From positions 1-64,000 of the forward strand of contig CAZDEO010000018.1 of assembly GCA_964504445.1 (NCBI GenBank): 64,000 nt of DNA, read 5' to 3'. The number at the start of each line of letters is the position of its first letter. Position 1 is the first letter of the stretch. Below the pieces are notes generated by a model. That model was not told where the DNA came from. It saw only the letters and a list, made by a program, of their open reading frames with translations, and made no database searches. Shown in pieces: positions 16,360 through 25,772 of this stretch. This DNA is from JACSRF01 sp964504445 (lineage in GTDB: Bacteria > Chloroflexota > Anaerolineae > Promineifilales > Promineifilaceae). The position numbers were made by a program, and so were the translations under genes.

Positions 16360-19300
16360 TTGGCGCAATTGGCCCTGTTTTTGTTAGGTTCCCCCCAAAT
16401 TGAACGCGACAGACAGCCGGTGGAAACAGACCGGCGCAAAGCGGTCGCCTTGCTGGCTTACCTGGCGGTCACTGGTCATCGCCACAGCCGGGAGGCGCTG
16501 GCGGCCCTTTTCTGGCCAGAAGCTGATCAATCTCGTGCCCTGGCTTACCTGCGGCGAACTTTGTGGGAGATTAACAACATGGTGGGGGCAACCTGGCTGG
16601 AGATTGACCGCAGCGGCGTAGGTTTAGCGACAGGGGCAGCGTTGCGGTTTGACGTGGCAGAGTTTCAACAGTTGACGGCCGTTTCCGCTCCCCTGGATGA
16701 GTTAACCCAGGCGGCTGCCCTTTACCGCGACGATTTTTTGGCCGGTTTTACCCTGCGCGACGCGCCAGAGTTTGACCAGTGGCAATATTACCAGGCTGAC
16801 CGGCTGCGCCAGACCCTGGCCCTGACCCTGGAAAAACTGGCAGAGGGATTAGCCAACCAGGGTGAGTGGGAAACGGCCGTTTCCCACGCCCAGCGCCGGC
16901 TATCTCTGGATCCGTTGCACGAACCTGCCCACCGTCAGCTTATGCAGCTTTACGCCCAAATGGGGCAAAAAGCGGCTGCATTGCGCCAATATGAAAGCTG
17001 CGCCGCCATTTTGGCCGCCGAATTGGCTGTTGACCCTGAACCCGAAACCACAGCCCTCTACGAGCGCATTCGCCGCGGCGAGGTGGGCCAAGGGCTGGCT
17101 CCGGCGGAAAGCATTCCGGCAAAAGCGCCAGACCGCGCAACGGCCGTGGGTAACTTGCCCACGCCAGCCACGCCCTTTGTGGGGCGGCAGCCAGAATTGG
17201 CGGAACTGGCGGCTTTTCTAGAAAATCCGGAGGTGCGGCTGCTCTCTTTGGTTGGCCCTGGCGGCAGCGGCAAAACCCGCCTGGCTTTGGAAGTGGCACG
17301 GCAGCAGCAGCCGGTCTTTCAGGATGGGGTCTATTTTGTGCCCCTGGCCCCGCTTAACTCTTCTGAGGACGTGGTCACAGCCGTGGCCAAAGCCCTGCGC
17401 CTCAGCTTCTTCAAAGAAAACGAGCTGCCCCAGCGCCAGTTGTTCGACTATCTACAATCCAAACACCTGCTGCTGATCATGGACAACTACGAGCATTTGC
17501 TGGGAGGAGATGGCGCCCAGTTGGTTAACGACATGCTGCAAACGACCCCGCGCCTCAAGATTTTGACCACGTCCCGCGTGCGGCTGGGTTTGCAGACTGA
17601 ACACATTTACGCCGTGCAGGGTATGCGCGCCCCCGATTTGCCCACCGTCACTGGTTGGTCTCTTGGCCCGGCTAATAATCTGCAAGAGCTGATTGCCCCT
17701 TATAGTGCCCTACAGCTTTTTGCCGCCAGCGCCCGCCGCGGGCAGCCCGACTTTACGCTGAATGCGGCAAATTTGTTGGACGTGGCGCGCATTTGCCAGT
17801 TGGTGGCGGGCATGCCCCTGGCTATTGAGCTGGCGGCTGCCTGGCTGAGCCTGCTGACTCCTGAGGAAATTGAAGCGGAGATTCGGCGCAGCCTGGACTT
17901 TTTGGAAACGGGAATGGCCGATGTGCCTGACCGCCAGCGCAGTATGCGGGCTGTCTTTAATTATTCCTGGCAATTGCTCACTCCAGAGGAAAAGCGCGTG
18001 CTGCCGCTGCTTACTCTGTTTCAGGGGGGCTTTGGCCGCGCGGCGGCGCAGCAGGTGGCGGGAGTCTCTTTGCCGGTGCTGCTGGCCTTGGTGCAAAAAT
18101 CACTGGTGGCGCGGAGTGGAAACGGCCGTTTCACCATCCACGAACTGTTGCGCCAATATGCCGCCGAGAGCCTGCAAGCCGACCCAGAAGGATGGGTGGC
18201 AGCCCGCGAACGGCACAGCATCTTCTACATTCGCTTATTAGAAACGGAGGGGCGGCGCATGCAGGGACCCGACCAACGGGCTGCTTTCGACGCGCTGGAA
18301 GAGGAGATTGAAAACGTGCGGGCGGCGTGGCTGTGGGCCATGGTGCAGCAGCGGTATGAGCTTGTGCTGCCCACCGTCAATTACCTCATCTATTTTTACC
18401 TGGTACGTTCAACGCTGGTGCCCGCCCTGGCAGAGCTGTTGGACATGGTATTGGAGGATTTGGAAACGGCCGTAGACCCCAACACACTCCCCCCGCAGCC
18501 TCTCACCCCAGCGCACAGGCTCTTTTTGCAAATTACGGCCGTGCAAGCCTGGATTCTCAACGCCGATTACACCTCACCCCGCCCAGTAACCCTCAGCAAA
18601 AAAGCATTATCCCTGTGCCAAGCCTGGCAAGCAGAAGCCCACATGAGCCTGGCCCTAACCCTGGCCGCCACCATTTATGGTTATCGGGTAGATCGCGAAG
18701 CGGGCATTGCCTGGGGATATCGCAGCCTGGAACATCTGCGCCAACAGCCTGACCAGTGGGCGCTGGCTATGGCCATTAATTTATTTGGTGCGCAGTTGCA
18801 CAGCGTCGGCATGCGCGAAGGCGTGAAAGAACTGCTGGATGAGGGCGTGACCGCCAGCCGCAACATAGGCGACGAGTTGGTGTTGGCTTATAACCTCACA
18901 ACTCTGGCCTGGGTGCTCACCGACGAACGAGATTTTGACCACGCCCTGGCTATTTATCAGGAATGCCAATCTTTGTTTGAGCAAGTAGGTGACCGGGCCG
19001 GGGCAGCCTTCAACTTGTGGAACCTGGCCTCTGTCTACGACGTGGCTGGGGAGTATGCGCGCTCTGCGGCCTTGCAAAAGCAAAGTCGCCAGCTCTTTGC
19101 TGAGCTGGGGCGGCGGCTGGAGATAGCCAATGCCCTGGGGTGGGAAAGCCAAATGTGGCAGCGGCTGGGCGATTATGAAACGGCACTGGCCTTGCGCCAG
19201 GAGGCGTTAACGATTTTTCAGGAAATGGGAGATGATAACGGTATTGCCTGGAGTTATTTTGAGCTGGGTGAAGTGTACCGGCTGCTGCGCCAGCCTCTGG

Positions 19301-19860
19301 ACATGGAGGGGATGTACGCGCAAAGTTTTGCCTGGTTTTCGCGCTTGCAAATGGATCATGGCCTGACCTTCTATTACCGGGCGCAAGGGCAGCTTAAGCT
19401 GGCTGTGGGGGACGTAGCGGGGGCCCAGGCAGACCTGGAACGCAGCCTGGCGCTTTCCCATGACACCAGCGAAGATTACTGGAACCGGGCTTACACGCTA
19501 TGCGAGTTGGCCCACGTGGCCATGGCGCAAGAAAATTACCCCGCAGCTGAGAAATTGTTAACTGATGCTCTGCGCCTGGCTGAACGGTGGGCTAGCCTGG
19601 GCATTACGCTGGTGATATTGATCGGCTTTGCCCAATTGCGGGCGAATCAGAGAGAATTGGAAACGGCCGTTGAACTGGCTGCGTTGGTGCTTAACCACAA
19701 AGCAACCTGGGCAGAAATGCGGCCCAGAGCGGAACAAATCTTCGCTGCCACGCGGGCGCGCATGGACCCACCGCGTTTTACCGCCGCCCAAAGCCGAGGT
19801 CAAAACCTGGACGTGCGGGAAGTGGTAGCCCGGTTATTGCCCCAAGAACAGGCTGGTTAA
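16360..19860 (+). CDS. BTAD/NB-ARC/TPR transcriptional regulator (AfsR/SARP-like)
   Basis: The protein has 1166 residues. Residues 1-90 are a winged-helix-like region and about 95-235 a bacterial transcriptional activation domain (BTAD). An STAND/NB-ARC ATPase follows, with P-loop LVGPGGSGKTRLA near residue 300 and LLLIMDNYEHLL as Walker B. Many TPR units fill the C-terminal 550 residues (for example the DRAGAAFNLWNLASVYD helices). Such large regulators are ATP-dependent switches, abundant in actinobacteria and Chloroflexota. The start is TTG at 16360, with GAGGTGG six bases upstream; no in-frame ATG precedes the conserved FLLGSPQIERD. Its target is unknown. The stop overlaps the convergent esterase gene by 4 bp. 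Confidence 0.93.
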   Translation: MAQLALFLLGSPQIERDRQPVETDRRKAVALLAYLAVTGHRHSREALAALFWPEADQSRALAYLRRTLWEINNMVGATWLEIDRSGVGLATGAALRFDVAEFQQLTAVSAPLDELTQAAALYRDDFLAGFTLRDAPEFDQWQYYQADRLRQTLALTLEKLAEGLANQGEWETAVSHAQRRLSLDPLHEPAHRQLMQLYAQMGQKAAALRQYESCAAILAAELAVDPEPETTALYERIRRGEVGQGLAPAESIPAKAPDRATAVGNLPTPATPFVGRQPELAELAAFLENPEVRLLSLVGPGGSGKTRLALEVARQQQPVFQDGVYFVPLAPLNSSEDVVTAVAKALRLSFFKENELPQRQLFDYLQSKHLLLIMDNYEHLLGGDGAQLVNDMLQTTPRLKILTTSRVRLGLQTEHIYAVQGMRAPDLPTVTGWSLGPANNLQELIAPYSALQLFAASARRGQPDFTLNAANLLDVARICQLVAGMPLAIELAAAWLSLLTPEEIEAEIRRSLDFLETGMADVPDRQRSMRAVFNYSWQLLTPEEKRVLPLLTLFQGGFGRAAAQQVAGVSLPVLLALVQKSLVARSGNGRFTIHELLRQYAAESLQADPEGWVAARERHSIFYIRLLETEGRRMQGPDQRAAFDALEEEIENVRAAWLWAMVQQRYELVLPTVNYLIYFYLVRSTLVPALAELLDMVLEDLETAVDPNTLPPQPLTPAHRLFLQITAVQAWILNADYTSPRPVTLSKKALSLCQAWQAEAHMSLALTLAATIYGYRVDREAGIAWGYRSLEHLRQQPDQWALAMAINLFGAQLHSVGMREGVKELLDEGVTASRNIGDELVLAYNLTTLAWVLTDERDFDHALAIYQECQSLFEQVGDRAGAAFNLWNLASVYDVAGEYARSAALQKQSRQLFAELGRRLEIANALGWESQMWQRLGDYETALALRQEALTIFQEMGDDNGIAWSYFELGEVYRLLRQPLDMEGMYAQSFAWFSRLQMDHGLTFYYRAQGQLKLAVGDVAGAQADLERSLALSHDTSEDYWNRAYTLCELAHVAMAQENYPAAEKLLTDALRLAERWASLGITLVILIGFAQLRANQRELETAVELAALVLNHKATWAEMRPRAEQIFAATRARMDPPRFTAAQSRGQNLDVREVVARLLPQEQAG

Positions 19861-20729
19861 CGGCCGTTCTTATGCCCCGCAGTTTGCAAGAAAAAACGCA
19901 CAGCATCCGGCAAACGCCGCGCCCACGCCGATTCACTATGGTCGGCCCATTTCTCCTCAATGTGCAGCAGGTCATGCACCGGGCGGTACCCTTTTTGCAC
20001 CAGCAGCCGCTTCATGCGCCGTACCGTAGCGTAGTAGCGCCGCGAAAGCGTGCGCTGCCGCCGCATCTCTTCCGCCGAATCCCCCAATTCCCGCGTACCC
20101 ACGTCCATGTACACCTTACCAGGGTTAAAGGGCGCGGCCTCTGCATATTTGAAGATGGCGCCCCGTGCCACCCAAAACGAAGGACTCATGGCCCCAGCAA
20201 AGCCAAAAAAGTCAGGATACCGAAAGAAGGCATAGAGGCTAATTAAGCCGCCCATGGAAGATCCTATCATGCCCGTGTAGCGTTTGCCCGGTAGCGTGCG
20301 GAAATCCCGGTCTATGATGGGTTTAAGCGTATTCACGACAAAGGCCAGATACAGGTTGCCCAATCCGCCCCCTAGTTCCGCGTCTTTGAAGGGGCTGTAC
20401 TCATCCATGCGCATTTCCCCCATGTTGGGAATGCCGACTACAATTGCTTCTAACCCCTCCTCGTGGCTCAATTTTTCCAGAGTCTCATCCACACCCCACT
20501 CGCCAGCGTAGCTGGTGACGTTGTCAAATAAATTTTGCCCGTCATGCATGTATAGCACCGGGTAACGCCGGTTGCTATGGTGGTAGGAAGGGGGCAGGTA
20601 AACGAGGATACTGCGCTGGTTGTGAAGCTGTGGGCTGCGAATGGCGCGTCCCACGCGTACCGTGCCTACCAGGGAGGCATTTTCATGCCGGTACACCTCG
20701 TGATATGGTTGCCAAAAAACCGTCTGCAA
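19857..20729 (-). CDS. Esterase of the Fes/IroE-like alpha/beta-hydrolase family
   Basis: The 290-residue protein has the nucleophile elbow GSSMGG (MIGSSMGGLISLYAFF), a conserved early YLPPSYHHSNRRYPVLYMHDGQN and a late His region (ADHSESAWARRLPDAVRFF). This is the putative-esterase (D-type/IroE-like) family that hydrolyses carboxylic or siderophore esters. It has no signal peptide. The start is TTG at 20729 with AAGGAG eight bases upstream. The nearby genes give no substrate clue, and a 14-bp inverted repeat lies in its upstream region. Confidence 0.88.
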   Translation of the reverse strand: MQTVFWQPYHEVYRHENASLVGTVRVGRAIRSPQLHNQRSILVYLPPSYHHSNRRYPVLYMHDGQNLFDNVTSYAGEWGVDETLEKLSHEEGLEAIVVGIPNMGEMRMDEYSPFKDAELGGGLGNLYLAFVVNTLKPIIDRDFRTLPGKRYTGMIGSSMGGLISLYAFFRYPDFFGFAGAMSPSFWVARGAIFKYAEAAPFNPGKVYMDVGTRELGDSAEEMRRQRTLSRRYYATVRRMKRLLVQKGYRPVHDLLHIEEKWADHSESAWARRLPDAVRFFLQTAGHKNGR

Positions 20730-20756
20730 TGTGTGTCTCCTTGTGGTAAAGCTGAC

Positions 20757-20800
20757 GCGAGAGCTAGAGTAATGGAATTTTCCCGCACTCTAGCTCTCGC
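20757..20800. repeat. Perfect 14-bp inverted repeat of GAGAGCTAGAG words
   Basis: GCGAGAGCTAGAGT (20757-20770) pairs perfectly with ACTCTAGCTCTCGC (20787-20800) around a 16-nt loop. It sits in the divergent gap between the esterase and the M28 peptidase and is built from the same words as the elements at 9152 and 53928. Confidence 0.8.
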
Positions 20801-20964
20801 CAAACCCAATTGTCTACAATTTCTGCGGTCTGTCCAATGGGTGCCCGCGGGGCCTGTATGAAAAGCTGCTCAGGATTTGCGTCAGGGGTTGCTATGAATC
20901 ATGGAGGTGGATATAAATTTGCCCGTAAGTAAACATGCAGGGCGTGAGCGTTACACTGGGTATG

Positions 20965-22347
20965 ATGGGTAGAAATAAATATAGATCATTAGGAATTTTG
21001 TTAGGCGTGTTGTTGCTATCAGGCTGTGGGTTGCTGGCGGGGCCGCAGCGGCCAATTTTGCCCACCCCAATTCCAACAGCCCCGCCGTTGGCGCAAACTC
21101 TTTCTCTGACGGGAGAAACGGTGGTGGATCCGGTGAGTGATATTGTACCAGCTGTGGATCCGACCATTGTGCGGATGGTGGAGGAGGTGTCGCAGCAGCA
21201 GTTGGTGGCCTATGTGCAGACGTTGGAGAATTTTTATACGCGGAACTCCTTTAGCAGCCAGGAGTCGGAAACGCGGGGCATTGGCGCGGCGCGACGCTGG
21301 ATTTTTGCGGAGTTTGGGCGGGTGGGCAACGGCCGTTTGCAAGTAGAACTGGACGAATTTGACCTGACTTATGCTGGCTTTTTTGCCCCCCAGAGTAACG
21401 TGGTGGCTACCTTGCCTGGCGTCGATCCCAACAATGGGGTCATCGTCATCATGGCCCATTATGACACCCGCCCGGCGGAAATTGCTGATGGCGTCACCCG
21501 TTCCCCCGGCGCTAATGATAATGCCTCTGGCATTGCCTTACTCCTTGAAACAGCGCGCATTCTTAGCGCCCATACTTGGAATCAAACCATTGTTTTTGTG
21601 GCCATGGCTGCTGAAGAGCAGAATACGGCTGGTTCGCGCCACTTTGCCCAAAATGCTTTTCTCGACAATATGAATGTGCTGGCGGCCATAAACTACGACG
21701 CCGTGGGTGGCCGGGCGGGCATTCCCCAGTACGTGCGCTTATTCTCGCCCGATATCCTGGCTTCCCCTTCGGGCGAACTGGCGCGGTATTACGAATACGT
21801 AGGGGGTATGTACCTGCCCACTTTTCCCGTGGTGGTGATTAACGCCCTAGACCGGGAAGGGCGGTATGGCGATCATCGCGAATTTATCAATGTGGGTATG
21901 CCAGCGATTCGTGTCATTGAATCGGAGGAAGACCCGGATTTGCTGAACTCGCCCCTGGATACGTGGGCGCGGGTTGATTTCAATTATCTGCAGAAGGTGG
22001 TGCAGCTTAATGTGGCGGTCGTGGCTAATATGGCGGGTGCACCAGCCACGCCGCCGACACCTACCATTGCGGAAATGGCAGATCCAGGTGCGTTTTTACT
22101 GACCTGGCAGATTGACCCCAACGCTGCGGGCTATGCCATCTCTTTTCGGCCCTTAAGCTCTCCGTCGTATCCGCCGTTTCGCTTTGTCAAGGGGTTGGCG
22201 GCGGGCAATGTAGCCCTGACAAATTTGGACCCTAACATTACTTATGCCGTAAGCCTGACTGCATTGGATGAAAACGGCCGTATCGGCGATTTCTCCCGGG
22301 AAGTGATCATTGGCCCGGGTGACCAGGCCGTCTTGCCCGATGGATAA
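20965..22347 (+). CDS. M28-family zinc aminopeptidase lipoprotein
   Basis: The 460-residue protein begins with a lipoprotein signal ending in LLLSGCG. The M28 domain has the expected metal ligands: HYDTRP, GANDNASG, AMAAEEQNTAGSRHF, INYDAVG and GDHREF. C-terminally there is a Thr/Pro linker and a fibronectin-III-like domain (FLLTWQIDPNAAGYAISF, NITYAVSLTALDENGR). It probably removes N-terminal residues from extracellular peptides at the cell surface. In-frame ATGs at 20935 and 20962 are alternatives. It runs into the DUF1992 gene with a 6-bp gap, so the two are likely co-transcribed. Confidence 0.93.
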   Translation: MGRNKYRSLGILLGVLLLSGCGLLAGPQRPILPTPIPTAPPLAQTLSLTGETVVDPVSDIVPAVDPTIVRMVEEVSQQQLVAYVQTLENFYTRNSFSSQESETRGIGAARRWIFAEFGRVGNGRLQVELDEFDLTYAGFFAPQSNVVATLPGVDPNNGVIVIMAHYDTRPAEIADGVTRSPGANDNASGIALLLETARILSAHTWNQTIVFVAMAAEEQNTAGSRHFAQNAFLDNMNVLAAINYDAVGGRAGIPQYVRLFSPDILASPSGELARYYEYVGGMYLPTFPVVVINALDREGRYGDHREFINVGMPAIRVIESEEDPDLLNSPLDTWARVDFNYLQKVVQLNVAVVANMAGAPATPPTPTIAEMADPGAFLLTWQIDPNAAGYAISFRPLSSPSYPPFRFVKGLAAGNVALTNLDPNITYAVSLTALDENGRIGDFSREVIIGPGDQAVLPDG

Positions 22348-22353
22348 GCGCCC

Positions 22354-22884
22354 ATGACCGTACTCCCCGACAAGTCCGACCCCGAACAGAGCGCTGAGTC
22401 CCAGGCCGAGCGTTGCTACCGCATGCGGCACGAATGGTCGAACCTCATTGAAGACCTCATTGCTGAGGGGCGCGAAAAAGGGGTCTTTGACAATCTGAAA
22501 GGCCAGGGCAAACCTCTGAATTTGAAGCAAAATCCTTACGCCCCTGAACTCGATCTTGCCCATAACCTGCTTAAGGATAATGAACTGGTGCCAGCCTGGA
22601 TTGGCGACCGCAATAACCTCTTACAGCGAATCCAAACCTTGCGCCAGGAGATTCAGCGGGTGTGGCAGCAAAACAAGCGGGAGTTTGACCTCATTCCGGC
22701 CCGGCAAGATACCGTTGCCATCCGCTGGTACGATGCTTGTTTGGCCTGGGAAAAAGTCATCACCGATCTCAATAAGCAGATTCTCAATTACAACCTGAAG
22801 CGCCCCGCGGATAATCTGGAAATCTATCAGCTTGAGCTGGACCGCGAACTCAAGCGCCTGGGCGCAACGCGCTGGTTAAGGTAA
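22354..22884 (+). CDS. DUF1992 (DnaJ-related) domain protein
   Basis: The 176-residue protein contains the DUF1992 signature found in DNAJC28 homologues: WSNLIEDLIAEGREKGVFDNLKGQGKPL, written here as two parts (WSNLIEDLIAEGREKG and VFDNLKGQGKPL), then NPYAPELDLAHNLLKDN and a long helical tail. There is no J domain. Its function is unknown. It lies 6 bp after the M28 peptidase gene. An imperfect hairpin (CGCTAAG/CTTAGCG, 22896-22921) follows but lacks a T-run. Confidence 0.88.
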   Translation: MTVLPDKSDPEQSAESQAERCYRMRHEWSNLIEDLIAEGREKGVFDNLKGQGKPLNLKQNPYAPELDLAHNLLKDNELVPAWIGDRNNLLQRIQTLRQEIQRVWQQNKREFDLIPARQDTVAIRWYDACLAWEKVITDLNKQILNYNLKRPADNLEIYQLELDRELKRLGATRWLR

Positions 22885-22987
22885 AAAGCGTATCTCGCTA
22901 AGGTCATCTTTTAACTTAGCGCTTATGTTGGGGGATACGGCCGTGTTCTCCAACCCTAGCATTTGCTTAGTGTTACTTCTTCCCTGG

Positions 22988-23016
22988 TTGACACACCATC
23001 CCTTTTGTTTTACATT
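22988..23016 (+). promoter_or_regulatory. Candidate sigma-70 promoter of the sigma factor gene
   Basis: A perfect -35 TTGACA (22988-22993) is followed after exactly 17 bp by TACATT (23011-23016, 4 of 6 consensus). It lies about 87 bp upstream of the chosen ATG at 23103. Confidence 0.65.
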
Positions 23017-23102
23017 ACGTTCAAAATAAATTGAAAGTATTGAACAGTTATGCCGGTGTCCCGCCGGAAACTCAGTTCAATACCCCAAAATGGAGCATCG
23101 CC

Positions 23103-24125
23103 ATGACACCAATGCTTTTTGAAGAGAATGAGTTATGGCTGGTGGACGATAACAACAACGGCCATGAGCCAGAAAATAACCCTCTCCATGTCAAGCCACT
23201 ATTCGACGTGGATCACGTGCAGGCCAATGATTTTTTAGAGCTGTACCGCCAAGAAATCACTCATAAAGAGTTGTTAACGGCTGAAGAAGAGGTGCTGTTA
23301 GCAAAAGAAATCCAGGCGGGGTTAGCGGCGGAAGCCAGGTTGAACGCTGCACAATTAACTGCTGAAGAGTGGGAAGCACTGCATCAGACGCAAGAAATTG
23401 GCCGCAAAGCGCGCGAAAGTCTCGCCCACGCCAATACGCGATTGGTCATCAGTATTGCCAAACGGTACCGCGGGCAGGGGCTGGACTTCCTCGACCTCAT
23501 TCAGGAAGGCAACGCCGGGCTGCTAACCGCCATCAACAAATTTGACTATCGCCTGGGCAATCGCTTTAGCACCTATGCCACTTGGTGGATTCGGCAGAAC
23601 ATCACGCGGGCATTGTCTAACCAGGGGCGTACCATTCGTTTGCCCGCCCATCTTTCGCAAGAAGTGCGCCGCCTGTACCTGGCGGGCCAGAAGCTGGAAC
23701 AGGAATTAGGCCGGGAACCAAGCGGAGAAGAGCTGGCGGTCTATCTGGAGATGTCACCGCGCCAGGTGCGCAAGCTGCAGCAGATTTCCCGTTCCCCGTT
23801 ACACCTGGAGCAGCCGGCGGGTGAAGCCACCGATGCCTCCTTGGGTGATTTCATAGAGGATGTCGACGCGCCACAGCCCACAGAAGAAGTGTCGCTGCTG
23901 CTGCTGGCGGAAGAAGTAGAGGGGTTGCTGCAAAAACTGCCGCCCCGCGAAGCGCTGATTTTACGAATGCGCTATGGCCTGCAAGGGTATGAACCGCACA
24001 CACTGAAGGAAATTGGGGAAATGCTGCATCTGTCGCGGGAGCGTATCCGGCAGTTAGAGAAGGAAATATTGAGTAAGCTGCGCCAACCGCGCTTTGCGGA
24101 TCAGCTGCGAGCGTATATGCAATGA
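23103..24125 (+). CDS. Primary-type RNA polymerase sigma factor (sigma-70, SigA/RpoD-like)
   Basis: The 340-residue protein has region 1.2 (NDFLELYRQEITHKELLTAEEEVLLAKEIQ), given here only by position at about residues 40-70. Region 2 contains LIQEGNAGLLTAINKFDYR and FSTYATWWIRQNITRAL, region 3 IRLPAHLSQEVRRL, and region 4 the helix-turn-helix EIGEMLHLSRERIRQLE. No long region 1.1 is present, so it may be the housekeeping factor of this lineage or a group 2 relative. I chose ATG 23103 because GGAG lies 8 bp upstream. A TTG at 23031 in frame is too near the predicted promoter start to be attractive. Confidence 0.92.
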   Translation: MTPMLFEENELWLVDDNNNGHEPENNPLHVKPLFDVDHVQANDFLELYRQEITHKELLTAEEEVLLAKEIQAGLAAEARLNAAQLTAEEWEALHQTQEIGRKARESLAHANTRLVISIAKRYRGQGLDFLDLIQEGNAGLLTAINKFDYRLGNRFSTYATWWIRQNITRALSNQGRTIRLPAHLSQEVRRLYLAGQKLEQELGREPSGEELAVYLEMSPRQVRKLQQISRSPLHLEQPAGEATDASLGDFIEDVDAPQPTEEVSLLLLAEEVEGLLQKLPPREALILRMRYGLQGYEPHTLKEIGEMLHLSRERIRQLEKEILSKLRQPRFADQLRAYMQ

Positions 24126-24143
24126 GCGTTGGCGGGTGGGTAC

Positions 24144-24189
24144 CAGGTTACAAGACCCCGGCCGTGCAACCTGTACCCTGTAACCTGTG
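24144..24189. repeat. Heptamer array with inverted repeat between convergent genes
   Basis: Units ACCTGTA, CCCTGTA and ACCTGTG run in 7-bp steps at 24169-24189. CAGGTTACA (24144-24152) pairs perfectly with TGTAACCTG (24179-24187), so it may also end transcription of the sigma factor or aldehyde dehydrogenase gene. Confidence 0.65.
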
Positions 24190-24196
24190 CCCTTTG

Positions 24197-25648
24197 TTAC
24201 GGCCGTATGCGCACCGTCACATTTTTCAATTGCGTATAGTGCTGTAAGGCCACCAACCCTTTGGCCCGGCCAAACCCGCTTTGCTTGTACCCGCCAAAAG
24301 GCATTTCTTCGTCACCGGTATAATACTCATTGATGAACACCTGGCCAGCCTGCAAGCGGGTAGCCAGGCGGAGGGCGCGGTTAATGTCTTGGGTGAAAAC
24401 GGCAGCAATTAGCCCATACTGTACACCGTTAGCCATCCGTAGCGCCTCTTCCTCATTTGGGAAGGTGGTTAGCGAGAGAACTGGCCCAAACACCTCTTGC
24501 TGGGCGATGTGCATGTCGGGCAGCACCTGGTCAAACAGGGTAGGCAGGAGGAAGTAGCCTTGGGGCAAATGCGCGGGGCGCTTGCCGCCATAGATGATTT
24601 CCGCCCCCTCGCTTTGGGCAATTTCAATGTGGCTGGAAACGCGGTCAAGCTGCAGCTCGGAGACTAACGGCCCCATGTCGGGGTTTTGGATGCCGGGGCC
24701 AATGTCCAGGCTGGCCAGATTACCGATGAGTTTTTCCACGAAGGGTTGGTGGATGGTGGCTTCTACCAGCAGGCGCGACCCGGCGGAGCACATCTGGCCG
24801 CAGTTGGTAATAATGCCGCGCATGGTCTCGGCTACCGCCGTTTCCAAATCCGCATCGGCAAAGATAATTAGGGGCGACTTCCCCCCCAGCTCCAGCACCA
24901 CCGGCTTGATATGCTCGGCGGCGGCCTTCATTACTGCCCGCCCCGTGGGCACAGAGCCGGTAAAGGTCAGGTGGTCAATGGCGTTGTGCCCCGCCAGAGC
25001 GGCGCCCGCCTCTTCGCCATAGCCGTTGACCACATTGACCACCCCGGGTGGACAATCAAGCTGGGCAAAGATTTCCGCTAATTTTAGGGCAGTGAGGGGG
25101 GTCTGCTCAGAGGGTTTGATAACGGCCGTGTTCCCGGCGGCCAGGGCAGGGGCCAGGCTGCGCGCCAAAATATTCAGCGGCTTGTTCCAGGGGACGATGT
25201 GCGCGGTCACGCCCATCGGCTCGCGAATTGTAAAGTTCAACCGTTCAGGCCCCAGCGGAATTTGTTCGCCATGAATTTTGTCGGCGGCCCCGGCGTAGTA
25301 CTCAAAGTAGCGGGCTGCGCCCACAATTTCCTCGTGGGCCAATTGCAGCGGCTTGCCGTTGTCCAAGGTCTCCAGCAAGGCTAGTTCTTCGGCCTGGGCC
25401 ATCACGGCCGTGCTAACGGCGTGCAGCAGCCGGCCGCGTTCCTTGGGGTGTAGCTGACCCCAACGGCCGGCATAAGCGCGCCGCGCCGCCCCCACAGCCC
25501 GCTCCACGTCGGCTACGCCGCCCCGCGCCACTTCCGCCAGAGGCTTTGCCGTGGCTGGATCAAAGGTTTGAAAAATCTGCCCGGTGGCCGGTTCAACCCA
25601 TTGGCCATCAATGAAGTGCCGGGCGGGGGGAAGATCAGGTGTTTTCAT
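24197..25648 (-). CDS. Aldehyde dehydrogenase (NAD(P)+-dependent)
   Basis: The 483-residue enzyme is a full-length ALDH-superfamily member. The NAD site region is FTGSVPTGRAVM, the catalytic Glu lies in LELGGKSPLI and the catalytic Cys in NCGQMCSAGSRLLVE; the C-terminal EYYTGDEEMPFGGYKQSGFGR is also typical. It oxidises an aldehyde to the acid; sequence alone does not fix the substrate (betaine-aldehyde-like or broad range). The ATG at 25648 matches the family start and has GAGG upstream; an upstream in-frame start at 25702 would add 18 residues. Confidence 0.94.
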   Translation of the reverse strand: MKTPDLPPARHFIDGQWVEPATGQIFQTFDPATAKPLAEVARGGVADVERAVGAARRAYAGRWGQLHPKERGRLLHAVSTAVMAQAEELALLETLDNGKPLQLAHEEIVGAARYFEYYAGAADKIHGEQIPLGPERLNFTIREPMGVTAHIVPWNKPLNILARSLAPALAAGNTAVIKPSEQTPLTALKLAEIFAQLDCPPGVVNVVNGYGEEAGAALAGHNAIDHLTFTGSVPTGRAVMKAAAEHIKPVVLELGGKSPLIIFADADLETAVAETMRGIITNCGQMCSAGSRLLVEATIHQPFVEKLIGNLASLDIGPGIQNPDMGPLVSELQLDRVSSHIEIAQSEGAEIIYGGKRPAHLPQGYFLLPTLFDQVLPDMHIAQQEVFGPVLSLTTFPNEEEALRMANGVQYGLIAAVFTQDINRALRLATRLQAGQVFINEYYTGDEEMPFGGYKQSGFGRAKGLVALQHYTQLKNVTVRIRP

Positions 25649-25736
25649 CTGGTTGCCTCGCATTTTAAGCTCAGGCGGCAATTGTAATCCATGCACGGCC
25701 ATTTAGGGAAACGGTTGTGCATACGCAAATACTTGC

Positions 25737-25756
25737 TATTGCAAAAATTCGCAATA
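25737..25756. promoter_or_regulatory. Candidate Fur-family operator upstream of the regulator gene
   Basis: TATTGC (25737-25742) and GCAATA (25751-25756) form a perfect inverted repeat with an 8-bp A/T-rich centre. It overlaps a plausible -35 (TTGCAA, 25739-25744) that is 16 bp from CATAAT (25761-25766), so binding would block the promoter. Autoregulation by the adjacent Fur-family protein is inferred. Confidence 0.5.
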
Positions 25757-25772
25757 AGCGCATAATTTAATT

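Noticed and set aside
22896..22921. Terminator after the DUF1992 gene (CGCTAAG/CTTAGCG)
   Set aside because: No T-run follows and the loop is large; mentioned only in the gene entry.
23031..23102. TTG at 23031 as sigma factor start
   Set aside because: It is too close to the predicted transcription start and lacks a ribosome binding site; ATG 23103 has GGAG upstream.
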